DNA from: Desulfocapsa sp.
GTDB lineage: Bacteria; Desulfobacterota; Desulfobulbia; Desulfobulbales; Desulfocapsaceae
Length of the DNA stretch: 38,984 bases
Assembly: GCA_030145625.1 (NCBI GenBank)
Contig: JAQYVF010000045.1
Span: forward strand, 1-38,984
Reading direction: 5' to 3'
Shown: one piece after another, positions 32,160-38,984 of the stretch
Layout: each line of letters begins with the position of its first letter
How positions within the stretch are numbered: position 1 is the stretch's first letter
Notes under the pieces: model-generated
The model's database searches: none
Told to the model about the DNA's origin: nothing
What the model saw: only the letters and a program-made list of their open reading frames with translations
Made by a program: the position numbers and the translations under genes

Positions 32160-32876
32160 TTAGCTTAGGGACGGATTTAGAGGTCTTTCACCAAAAATCG
32201 CTGTTCCTATACGTATAAGAGTTGCGCCCTCTTCAATGGCTTCTGGGAAGTCGTGAGACATTCCCATGGATAGTTCAATGGATTCATTGTTATAAAAAAG
32301 GTCATGCTCACCCAGTTCAAGAGCCAAGAGTCGGAGGGCCTTGAAGTAAGTTCTGCTTTCCTTGGGATCACTGGTAAAGGGGGGCATGGTCATTAACCCC
32401 TTTGGGCGTAATCTCGAGAGAGGGGATATCTGTTTTAAGAGTTCTTTGGCTTTTTCCGGGAGGATGCCGGATTTCTTGGGGTCTCTGCCGATGTTTACCT
32501 GAATGAGGATATCCAGGGTCTTGTCAAGCTTTTCAAGGTGTGAATGTAAGGCCTTGGCCAGCTTGTAACGATCGACTGTTTCGATCATGGTAAATAATTC
32601 GGCAGCAAGTTTTGCCTTGTTGGATTGCAGGTGGCCGATGAAATGAAATGAAGCCTCTTTGCCAATTATACGGCATTTATCTGCTGCCTCCTGAATGTAA
32701 TTTTCTCCGAAAAGATTTTGGCCGGCTGCCATTGCCTTTCTAATACTATCTGTAGGATGACGTTTGGATACAGCAACAAGTCTGATTGTGGAGGGGTCTC
32801 TTCCGCATTTGTAGGCCGTATTTGTTATTGTCGTTTGAATTGTTTTGAGGTTCTCGGTAATCATCGTCAAATTCAT
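32160..32876 (-). CDS. PLP homeostasis protein YggS/PROSC type
   Basis: A single-domain PLP-binding protein that balances cellular PLP and amino-acid pools, without enzyme activity of its own. 238 residues. The PLP lysine is K38 in RLVAVSKRHPTD. GENYIQEAADK, FHFIGHLQSNKAK and LSMGMSHDFPEAIEEGATLIRIGTAIFG are family signatures. Its start overlaps the tatD stop by one base (TAATG), so translation is coupled. Confidence 0.94.
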   Translation of the reverse strand: MNLTMITENLKTIQTTITNTAYKCGRDPSTIRLVAVSKRHPTDSIRKAMAAGQNLFGENYIQEAADKCRIIGKEASFHFIGHLQSNKAKLAAELFTMIETVDRYKLAKALHSHLEKLDKTLDILIQVNIGRDPKKSGILPEKAKELLKQISPLSRLRPKGLMTMPPFTSDPKESRTYFKALRLLALELGEHDLFYNNESIELSMGMSHDFPEAIEEGATLIRIGTAIFGERPLNPSLS

Positions 32877-33709
32877 TACTGTACGCTATATCTAAAGAGC
32901 GTTTGGGCGTTATTGCTGGTTTGGTCTGCAAGCTCTTCAAGCGAGATTCCACGAAGTTCTGCTACCCTTGCAGCTGTATAGGGAAGGTAGGATGGTTCAT
33001 TTCTCTTTCCTCTCCAGGGAACCGGGGAAAGAAATGGGCCGTCGGTTTCCAAAAGTAGAGAGTCAAGGGGCACTGTTGCGGCCACTTTTTGAAGTTCAAT
33101 GCCGTTTTTAAAGGTGACAACACCGGGGATGGAGAGGTAGAATCCCAGATTTATTATCTGTTCTGCCAAAAGGGTGTCGCCCGAAAAGCAGTGCATTACT
33201 CCCCCCCTGGGAAACGGGCCTGATTGACGTAGAATATCAAGGGTGTCATCATGGGCATCACGATTATGGATGATGACAGGGAGGTCCAGTTCTTTGGCAA
33301 GATCCAGCTGTTCGCAGAAGGCTTTTTGTTGAACCGCTGGTTCTGCGTAGAGTTTTGCGTAGTCGAGCCCGATTTCTCCATAGCCAACGATATGCTCTTT
33401 GTTTTCTGCGGCAAGAGTCTTTAATCGTTGGTAAGTTTCTGGTTTTATCTGATTAACGTCGTGCGGGTGAATGCCGATGCTGGCCTTGATAAGTGAATGT
33501 TTTTTGGCCAGTTCAACGGCGGCAATGGAGCTTTCTTCGTCAATGCCGATGGTAATGATGGAGTGTACCCCATGTTGACGTGCTTTTTCCAGGATGTCAT
33601 CTAAGTCGTCCCTGTAGTTCTTCATGTCAAGATGACAGTGGGTATCTATGAAGAAGCTATTGTTGCTGACACATGGTATGGGAGGCTTTTTGATTTTTGT
33701 TTTGCTCAT
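32876..33709 (-). CDS. tatD: TatD family metal-dependent hydrolase (DNase)
   Basis: A TIM-barrel metallo-hydrolase/nuclease. 277 residues, with about 20 extra at the N-terminus. Metal-site motifs are FIDTHCHLD, IGIHPHD, GYGEIGLDY, VIIHNRDA and MHCFSGD, then LLLETDGPFLSPVPWRGKRNEPSYLP. It is the first gene of the minus-strand tatD-yggS-ugd operon and divergent from adenine deaminase. Its ribosome site is weak; a later start would remove only the extension. Confidence 0.94.
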   Translation of the reverse strand: MSKTKIKKPPIPCVSNNSFFIDTHCHLDMKNYRDDLDDILEKARQHGVHSIITIGIDEESSIAAVELAKKHSLIKASIGIHPHDVNQIKPETYQRLKTLAAENKEHIVGYGEIGLDYAKLYAEPAVQQKAFCEQLDLAKELDLPVIIHNRDAHDDTLDILRQSGPFPRGGVMHCFSGDTLLAEQIINLGFYLSIPGVVTFKNGIELQKVAATVPLDSLLLETDGPFLSPVPWRGKRNEPSYLPYTAARVAELRGISLEELADQTSNNAQTLFRYSVQ

Positions 33710-33881
33710 CTACTGTTTCATAGCAGATTCAACCTGGCACTGCAATGGCGAAATATTTTGAAAAAGAGTTTTTTCCCAAAAGGGAATGTGTCCCGTTCCC
33801 ACACCCATTAATGACTATTACCCGGTGGATGATGTTTTTTAAGAAGGGATAAGACGTATTTATAAATGAAGAGGTGTTGTG

Positions 33882-35612
33882 ATGGAAACAAGATCGACAA
33901 CGGGAAAAATGATTCGTCAGGCAAGGGGTGTAGAGCCTGCTGATTGTGTACTCAAAAATTGTCGTCTTATCGATGTGTTTTGCGGGGAAATTGTTCCGGC
34001 CGATGTGGCAATCTGCGGCGAGCAAATTGCAGGAATAGGTGAATATTCGGGTGTGGAGGAAATTGACTGCAAAGGTGCTTATGTCTGTCCGGGATTTATG
34101 GAGGGGCACATTCATATTGAAAGCTCTATGCTCGCTCCAGAGCAATTTACTCACACAGTGTCACCCCATGGCACAACAACAGTAATTTGTGATCCACATG
34201 AAATTGCCAATGTTGCAGGAATAGGGGGAGTAAACTTTATCCTCAGAGAGAGTGCTGGTCTGTTATGCAGTTTTTATGTCATGGCACCTTCCTGTGTCCC
34301 GGCCACTCACCTGGAGACTTCCGGAGCCACTCTGGATTCAGGAGAGATGGCAAAGATACTGCAATTTCCACGGGTAATCGGTGTTGCAGAGATGATGAAC
34401 TTTCCTGGGGTTCTGTTTGAGGATGGGGAAGTGTTACAGAAACTTCTACTTGGTAAAGAAATGAATGTTCCGGTGGACGGACACGCACCAGGCCTGGCTG
34501 GTAAGGATCTTCAAGCCTATATCGGAAGTGGAATCAGATCGGATCATGAATGTACCACAGCAACAGAGGCGAGGGAAAAGCTTCGTTCAGGGATGTTTCT
34601 TTTCATTCGTGAGGGTTCCACGGCAAAGAACCTTACTGCTTTGCTTCCTGCTGTCACTGCGAAAAACAGTCATCGCTGTCTGCTGGTTACTGACGACTGT
34701 CACCCGCATGATCTATTGGTTGATGGGCATCTTGATCGAATTATACGCAAAGCTGTCACATTTGGGTTGGATCCGGTTACGGCTATTCAAATGGTGACTA
34801 TTAATGTGGCTAACTATTTTGACCTGAAAGACAGAGGGGCTGTTGCACCGGGATATCGAGCAGATCTTGTTCTTTTTGATGATCTTACTGATATCAGGCC
34901 TAAGTTGGTTTTTTCTGGTGGAAAGCAGGTAGTAGAAAAAAATTGTTTGAGGAGTACCAGCAAGGAAGAGCTTGCTGAAAAGTATCCTGAGTTATTTGAC
35001 TCGGTACATGTGGATGTGAAGAAAATCTCATTTAGCATTCCGGTTAAAGGGGAAAAAGTCAGGGGGATAAGGGTGATAAAAGATCAGCTTATTACTGAAG
35101 CAAAAGAACTTCCCGTTAAGATTGTTGACGGTATGGCTGTGGCTGATCCGGAAAACGATATTATAAAACTTGCTGTTATAGAACGACACAAGAACAGTGG
35201 GAATATAGGGTTGGGCTTTGTTCAGGGTCTTGGCTTGCAGAGGGGGGCGCTCGCTTCAACTGTTGGGCATGATTCTCACAATATTACGGTGGTAGGCGTT
35301 GATGATCGTGATATGACATTGGCAGTTGAAGCCGTTGTTGATCATGGCGGTGGGTTGGCTGTGGTGGCTGATGGGAGAATTCTCGCATCTCTTCCCTTGC
35401 CTATTGCCGGCCTTATGTCTATTTGTGGTGCTCAGGAGGTTGCTGCAGGTTTTTCCTCTTTGTTGCATGCTGCTCAGGGACTTGGAGTTTTGATTGAGGA
35501 TCCTTTTATGCTTATGAGTTTTCTTAGTCTTCCTGTTATTCCTCATCTAAAAATGACGGATATTGGTCTGGTTGATGTGGATGCTTTTAAGCACGTGGGC
35601 TTGTGGGTATAA
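33882..35612 (+). CDS. ade: Adenine deaminase
   Basis: Amidohydrolase converting adenine to hypoxanthine for purine salvage, in the Ade branch of bacteria. 576 residues. The metal-binding motif is PGFMEGHIHIESSML (H-x-H), then VDGHAPGLAG, SDHECTTATEA and VTDDCHPHDLL with the catalytic aspartate. MVTINVANYFDLKDRGAVAPGYRADLVLFDDL ends the barrel. The C-terminal domain has GLGFVQGLGLQRGALASTVGHDSHN. The start at 33882 has a GAGG seven bases upstream. Monocistronic, divergent from tatD. Confidence 0.94.
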   Translation: METRSTTGKMIRQARGVEPADCVLKNCRLIDVFCGEIVPADVAICGEQIAGIGEYSGVEEIDCKGAYVCPGFMEGHIHIESSMLAPEQFTHTVSPHGTTTVICDPHEIANVAGIGGVNFILRESAGLLCSFYVMAPSCVPATHLETSGATLDSGEMAKILQFPRVIGVAEMMNFPGVLFEDGEVLQKLLLGKEMNVPVDGHAPGLAGKDLQAYIGSGIRSDHECTTATEAREKLRSGMFLFIREGSTAKNLTALLPAVTAKNSHRCLLVTDDCHPHDLLVDGHLDRIIRKAVTFGLDPVTAIQMVTINVANYFDLKDRGAVAPGYRADLVLFDDLTDIRPKLVFSGGKQVVEKNCLRSTSKEELAEKYPELFDSVHVDVKKISFSIPVKGEKVRGIRVIKDQLITEAKELPVKIVDGMAVADPENDIIKLAVIERHKNSGNIGLGFVQGLGLQRGALASTVGHDSHNITVVGVDDRDMTLAVEAVVDHGGGLAVVADGRILASLPLPIAGLMSICGAQEVAAGFSSLLHAAQGLGVLIEDPFMLMSFLSLPVIPHLKMTDIGLVDVDAFKHVGLWV

Positions 35613-35855
35613 TGTTCCATTAAATGGTTATCGATGGTATAAATCCTGTTAGATCAGTGTGTTGGGCGCTTTGCCCTTGTTGGAAAAAGATGTTTTGCTA
35701 TATCGTTATGATTTTTTTAGGAAAAATAAAAAAAACAACTTCATATCGGTATAAATCTGTCGTATACTCATTTTTGTATTGTTTGCGGCTTATATTTTTT
35801 TGATGAAACAAAATCATCACTTTGAAAAAAACTTGAAAAATTGGGAAGTGAAAAT
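35613..35855. other. Intergenic region with promoter of the roadblock-MglA module
   Basis: 243 bp, very AT-rich. A candidate promoter lies at 35740-35768. No terminator with a T run is seen after ade; a short CCATT-AA-ATGG hairpin lies just past its stop. No gene was found. Confidence 0.4.
35740..35768 (+). promoter_or_regulatory. Candidate promoter of the roadblock-MglA module
   Basis: TTCATA (35740-35745), 17 bp, TATACT (35763-35768). The -10 box matches well; the -35 is weak. Transcription would begin near 35775. Confidence 0.45.
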
Positions 35856-35984
35856 ATGAGCGGGTTATTTAACTGCTTGGTAAAAATATATTTTTTCTCT
35901 AATGCTATGGGCGCTACAGAGCAAATAGAGTCAAGAGGAACCAAAATAATGGTTCATAATAAAGCAAAGAGGTATTTGGCATGA
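35856..35984 (+). CDS. Possible 42-aa protein coupled to the roadblock gene
   Basis: An open frame from ATG 35856 (GGAAG eight bases upstream) to a TGA overlapping the roadblock start as ATGA (35981-35984). The peptide starts MSGLFNCLVKIYFFSNAMG and ends basic (HNKAKRYLA). It has no recognisable domain. The roadblock gene also has its own GAGG site within this frame, so the small ORF is not needed for its translation. It could be a chance ORF. Confidence 0.3.
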   Translation: MSGLFNCLVKIYFFSNAMGATEQIESRGTKIMVHNKAKRYLA

Positions 35985-36385
35985 ACTATGGAATCGTCAG
36001 TCAGGAGCAGCTCGAGCAGATCGATACGATTTTGGCTGATAAATTGATAAAACTCGGTGTCGACTGTGTTATTATTATCGACATGGCAGGGAACATTATT
36101 ACTGCTAAAGATAATGGCGAAAGTAAGTATGATGTCTATTCGTTTGCTGCACTGGCAGCAGGAAATTTCGCCACGGTAGATGCTATGGCCAAACTTGTAG
36201 GAGAGGCTGAGTTTTCTCTCCTTTTTCATAAAGGGCAGGACTCTAATATTCATTTCAGCAAGATTGATGATGAACTTCTCCTCATTTCCATGTTTGGGAA
36301 GGATATCTCACTCGGATTTCTCAGGTTGAATGTGGTTGAAGCAATTGATGAGATAAAAACGGTATGGGACACTAGTAGTTCCTGA
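35981..36385 (+). CDS. Roadblock/LC7 domain protein (MglB-type partner of MglA)
   Basis: 134 residues of the roadblock/LC7 alpha/beta fold. LADKLIKLGVDCVIIIDMAGNIITAKDNG, then YSFAALAAGNFATVDAMAKLVGE and FSLLFHKGQDSNIHFSKIDDELLLISMFGKDISLGFLRL, all in the order of bacterial roadblock proteins. In Myxococcus the roadblock protein MglB is the GTPase-activating partner of MglA and sets cell polarity. An MglA-type gene follows here, so the same pairing is likely. A GAGG site lies eight bases before the start. Confidence 0.88.
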   Translation: MNYGIVSQEQLEQIDTILADKLIKLGVDCVIIIDMAGNIITAKDNGESKYDVYSFAALAAGNFATVDAMAKLVGEAEFSLLFHKGQDSNIHFSKIDDELLLISMFGKDISLGFLRLNVVEAIDEIKTVWDTSSS

Positions 36386-36420
36386 TTGATTACCGCTAGT
36401 AATACCCTGTGGAAATAGAG

Positions 36421-36506
36421 ATGAATGGATTGAGTACCGGAGGAAAACTTTTATGAAGGTACTTACACTCCTCATGGGATACGAAGGAAATATCCTGAGA
36501 CTTTAA
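36421..36506 (+). other. Two tiny overlapping ORFs between the roadblock and MglA genes
   Basis: An 11-residue frame (36421-36456, MNGLSTGGKLL) overlaps a 17-residue frame (36453-36506, MKVLTLLMGYEGNILRL) as ATGA. The second has an excellent GGAGGA ribosome site eight bases upstream. They lie in the only gap of the module, so they may be a translated leader for mglA; they may also be chance. Confidence 0.3.
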
Positions 36507-36513
36507 ATAAATA

Positions 36514-36533
36514 AGGTAGCCTTTAGGTTACCT
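36514..36533 (+). repeat. Hairpin before the mglA ribosome site
   Basis: AGGTAGCC at 36514-36521, loop TTTA, GGTTACCT at 36526-36533 (eight pairs with one G-U). It ends 18 bases before the TTG start and just ahead of the G-rich ribosome site, so it could affect mglA translation. Confidence 0.4.
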
Positions 36534-36551
36534 GGGTTAGGGGGTGAAGGG

Positions 36552-37157
36552 TTGAGCTTTATCAACTTAAAAGACAAGGTTGTACAGGTTAAGATTGTTT
36601 ATTACGGCCCTGGACGCTGCGGAAAGACAACAAACTTGGAATATGTAAATCGTAAATTTCGTGATCAGATCCAATCGGAGATGGTAAGTCTGAAAACTCA
36701 TGGCGATCGCACATTATTTTTTGATTTTCTTCCCTTTGATATGGGACAGATCAAAGGTTACGATATCAAAATTCAGCTCTACACTGTACCGGGACAGGTA
36801 AAATATAATGCAACCCGTAAGTTGGTATTAAAAGGTGTGGATGGCGTTGTGTTTGTTGCAGATGCCATGGAGAAGCAGCGAGAGAAAAATATCCGCTCTT
36901 TGAATCAGCTGCATGAAAATCTTCAGGCATATAAAGAGTCTATCTTTAAGATTCCAATGGTTATTCAGTATAACAAAGTCGATTTAAAAGATCATGGTGT
37001 ACCTGTGTTGCCCACGGCTGTTTTACGGAAAGATCTGAATAGTCGATTGAAAGTGCCTGACCTTGAAGCGAGTGCCATTACCGGGTACAATGTTGCGGCA
37101 ACGTTGAAGAAAATCATATCATCAACAGTTGTCTCTATACAGAAAAAATTACTCTAG
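36552..37157 (+). CDS. mglA: MglA-type small Ras-like GTPase
   Basis: 201 residues. P-loop G19-PGRCGKT26-T, switch-2 region T78-V-P-G-Q (the family has Thr where Ras has Asp), then RKLVLKGVDGVVFVAD and the base motif N141-KVD. These match bacterial MglA, which switches cell polarity and motility together with a roadblock protein. The start is TTG; the G-rich AGGGGG upstream is its ribosome site. The downstream acidic protein begins 11 bases after its stop. In this organism motility, polar positioning of pili or secretion are possible roles. Confidence 0.92.
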   Translation: MSFINLKDKVVQVKIVYYGPGRCGKTTNLEYVNRKFRDQIQSEMVSLKTHGDRTLFFDFLPFDMGQIKGYDIKIQLYTVPGQVKYNATRKLVLKGVDGVVFVADAMEKQREKNIRSLNQLHENLQAYKESIFKIPMVIQYNKVDLKDHGVPVLPTAVLRKDLNSRLKVPDLEASAITGYNVAATLKKIISSTVVSIQKKLL

Positions 37158-37168
37158 GGAATGAAACG

Positions 37169-38984
37169 GTGACCCAGCATAGTGAAAATCAATATGATGA
37201 TGATCTGACCGTTGGCATGGATGATAATGATTCCTTTTCCACGGACTCTGTCAATCTGTTTGAATTTACCGGTGATGATGACTCGCCCATTGCCCGGTTG
37301 AAAACTATCATTCTCTCCATTGACTGGGAGATAAATGACGATATTCTCCAGCAGCTTGAGGAGGAACTCCTGGACCTTAATGAAATCTGGTCCGGTGATA
37401 AAATCAAACAGGTTTATATCCAGGGTCTGGATAAAATTGGGAAGTATATCTTTAAGGAAAGGGCCAAAGCTCATCCCAATGCTATTAAATTACTTCTTAC
37501 ATTTTACTATAATCTGGAAAAAATTGTTTCTTCTGAAGAGATGATGAGTGAAGAGGAGAAGAAAAAAATCCTCCTTGAAGATGTTAAAAAATTTGATCAG
37601 TTAAAAGTACAGATTAGTAAATCCAGTGCGTCATCGCCCCCCCCTAAAGCTGTTGGTTCTGAATCGTTTGCAACAGGGACACAAAGTGAGCAAGATAGCG
37701 AGAATGTTCTTAAGACTCTTAAGGCACAGGTGCTTGGAATTGACTGGGAGATCAACGACAAGGAACTGCAAAAACTGGGTGAGGAGGTTAGGCGCCTGGA
37801 AGGGGTGTTCAGCCAGAGTAAAGCCAAACTGATTCTGTTACAGGGAATTGGTGCGCTCAGTTCTTACATTAATAAAATGCGAAGTCAGTCCAACTCCAAT
37901 GCTTTTACCCTTCTTCACTCGTTTTATGGAGCTTTGGAAAAAACCAGTCTTTCTGAACTTTCAGGAGATGAGGAAAAAAAGATTCTTCTCACTGAAGTTG
38001 CTAAATTTAACGAATTTAAGGCAGAGATTTCAAAAGAGAAGTCTGAATCGCCTGCAGTAGTAGGTGATGCAACATCTGGTGTTGGTCAAGGTGAACCGGC
38101 ATTGGCTACCAAAGGCCCTGCTCAAGCTTTTCAATCCGAGGAGGATACTGAAATTCCTGAGCAAGATGAAGATGAGAATAAAGTCGCTTCTGATGTTGAA
38201 TCTCGACTGGCATCAGTTTTTGGAGATATTGATGAAGAACAGGTGCTCGATAGTTCGGATGAGAGTGTTCTGGCTGGGGTGAACGTTGAAACTGATGCCG
38301 ACGATGATTCTGATGAAGAGGCATTACCCTATGAAGGAGGCACTGTTGCACCGGCTCTGGCTGATGTTGAAGAGGAGAGTAGTTTTAGTGTAGACAGCTT
38401 GGCCAAAGAGTTGGCTGCTGCAAGTGAAGACCAAGAGCAACAAGCAAAAGGTGGTGTTACGCCGGGTATAGATGTGGAAACCGAGGCGGATGATGATTCA
38501 GATGAGGAAGCTCTTCCCATGAGTGATGGAGAGTTGGCACCTGCCTTATCTGGTGGTGAAGAGGACCTCGCTTTTGATGAATCTTCGATGGATAATGAAT
38601 TTGAGGAAACTGAATCTACTGATTTAGAGAATAGGTTAGATTCGTTTTTTGGTGACGCAATAGAATCGTCCTCTGATGACTGGGACTCGGAAGAAGAACA
38701 TGCTTTCTCGACGGAAGAAGAGGTGTCTGCCGGGTTGTCCTTCCTGGATGAAGAGAGCGAAGAACAAGCCGTAGCTGAAGAGTTAGAGCCTGAAGAAGAG
38801 GTAGCAGCCGGACTGTCCTTCCTGGATGAAGAAGTTTCTGCGCCAGTAGTTGTTGAAGAGGGCGAAGAACAAGCCGTAGCTGAAGAGTTAGAGCCTGAAG
38901 AAGAGGTAGCAGCCGGACTGTCCTTCCTGGATGAAGAAGTTCCTGCACCGGTCGTTGAAGAGAGCGAAGAACAAGCCGTAGCTG
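37169..38984 (+). CDS. Large acidic protein with duplicated helical domain and Glu-rich repeats, C-terminus off the window
   Basis: Partial: 605 codons are open to the right edge without a stop. GTG start at 37169 with AGGGA eight bases upstream, 11 bases after mglA, so same operon. Two copies of a roughly 105-residue domain are visible: residues about 43-150 and 184-288, each beginning with an L-K-x-x-x-L/I-x-I-D-W-E-I-N motif (D52-W-E-I-N and D192-W-E-I-N), followed by leucine-rich amphipathic helices, an FY-x-x-L-E-K stretch and EEEKKKILL/DEEKKILL. After residue 290 the chain is strongly acidic and probably disordered, with paired units VESRLASVFGD/LENRLDSFFGD and VETDADDDSDEEALP/VETEADDDSDEEALP, then the 34-35 residue tandem repeats. 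No catalytic motif, signal or membrane segment is seen. No family name is recognised; it could be an MglA effector or scaffold. Confidence 0.82.
   Translation, partial: MTQHSENQYDDDLTVGMDDNDSFSTDSVNLFEFTGDDDSPIARLKTIILSIDWEINDDILQQLEEELLDLNEIWSGDKIKQVYIQGLDKIGKYIFKERAKAHPNAIKLLLTFYYNLEKIVSSEEMMSEEEKKKILLEDVKKFDQLKVQISKSSASSPPPKAVGSESFATGTQSEQDSENVLKTLKAQVLGIDWEINDKELQKLGEEVRRLEGVFSQSKAKLILLQGIGALSSYINKMRSQSNSNAFTLLHSFYGALEKTSLSELSGDEEKKILLTEVAKFNEFKAEISKEKSESPAVVGDATSGVGQGEPALATKGPAQAFQSEEDTEIPEQDEDENKVASDVESRLASVFGDIDEEQVLDSSDESVLAGVNVETDADDDSDEEALPYEGGTVAPALADVEEESSFSVDSLAKELAAASEDQEQQAKGGVTPGIDVETEADDDSDEEALPMSDGELAPALSGGEEDLAFDESSMDNEFEETESTDLENRLDSFFGDAIESSSDDWDSEEEHAFSTEEEVSAGLSFLDEESEEQAVAEELEPEEEVAAGLSFLDEEVSAPVVVEEGEEQAVAEELEPEEEVAAGLSFLDEEVPAPVVEESEEQAVA
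38714..38984 (+). repeat. In-frame tandem repeat, 34-35 codon unit
   Basis: Units of EEEVxAGLSFLDEE followed by SEEQAVAEELEPE occur three times or more. An 80-bp stretch (38757-38836) is identical to 38862-38941 at a distance of 105 bp; the next unit follows at 102 bp and is cut by the window end. Near-identity at DNA level shows recent copying by slippage or recombination. Copy number beyond the edge is unknown. Confidence 0.85.

Noticed and set aside
33710-33881. Purine riboswitch upstream of adenine deaminase
   Set aside because: Short overlapping TTCCC/GGGAA hairpins are present, but the conserved purine-riboswitch loops are not seen.
38616-38948. 110-codon minus-strand ORF with repetitive leucine-rich translation
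   Set aside because: It is the antisense shadow of the glutamate-rich repeats of the acidic protein; same period, no ribosome site.

Overview
The window reads as a stretch of chromosome from a moderately AT-rich Gram-negative bacterium, most likely a sulfate-reducing or sulfur-disproportionating member of the Desulfobulbales (Desulfocapsa/Desulfotalea type). This is an inference from several things seen together: an outer-membrane Mla lipid-transport operon, a TonB-dependent receptor, an electron-transfer flavoprotein alpha chain fused to a two-cluster ferredoxin domain, a PxxKW cysteine-rich small protein, a bacterial-type MglA/roadblock pair, and a classical rpmF-plsX-fabH lipid cluster. 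No rRNA, tRNA, CRISPR array, phage gene or full insertion sequence was found.

Layout. 1-4.8 kb: a TonB-dependent receptor running off the left edge (minus strand), a 676-bp gap without a convincing gene, a small conserved-looking protein, a YqaA/DedA-type membrane protein and ribonuclease D. 4.7-6.9 kb: a two-gene oligopeptide-type ABC permease pair (YejB/YejE-like) without its ATPase or binding protein, preceded by a coupled 24-residue leader ORF. 7.0-9.6 kb: a TetR regulator with an operator on each side of its gene, a decayed short-chain dehydrogenase gene, and an MBL-fold lipoprotein hydrolase. Two copies of a small fold-back mobile element lie here, one of them inside the dehydrogenase gene. 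9.6-10.6 kb: an outer-membrane barrel protein (DUF2860-like).

11.2-15.5 kb: the Mla operon in the order mlaE-mlaF-mlaD-mlaA-mlaC, plus a cyclic-nucleotide-binding domain protein. It is driven by a clear sigma70-like promoter and interrupted by a third copy of the mobile element, inserted exactly at the mlaA stop codon. 15.9-27.3 kb: a long plus-strand run rpmF-plsX-fabH-acd-etfB-etfA-fabG-acpP-fabF-rpiB-glyA-nrdR-ribD, where an acyl-CoA dehydrogenase/Etf module sits at the place fabD often occupies. 27.3-30.1 kb (minus): an orphan ParB-like protein, an IHF/HU protein and an isolated PilC-type inner-membrane platform protein.

30.4-33.7 kb: a PxxKW small protein with its own promoter and terminator, converging on a minus-strand operon tatD-yggS-ugd. 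33.9-35.6 kb: adenine deaminase. 35.7-38.98 kb: a module of a roadblock/LC7 protein, an MglA-type GTPase and a large acidic protein running off the right edge. That protein has two copies of a roughly 100-residue helical domain followed by a glutamate-rich tail built of nearly identical 34-35 residue repeats.

The least explained items are (i) the fold-back element family, whose three copies share matching ends and 4-bp target duplications and show a nested series of internal deletions, and (ii) the roadblock-MglA-acidic repeat protein module. All functional statements rest on reading motifs by eye; no database search was possible.
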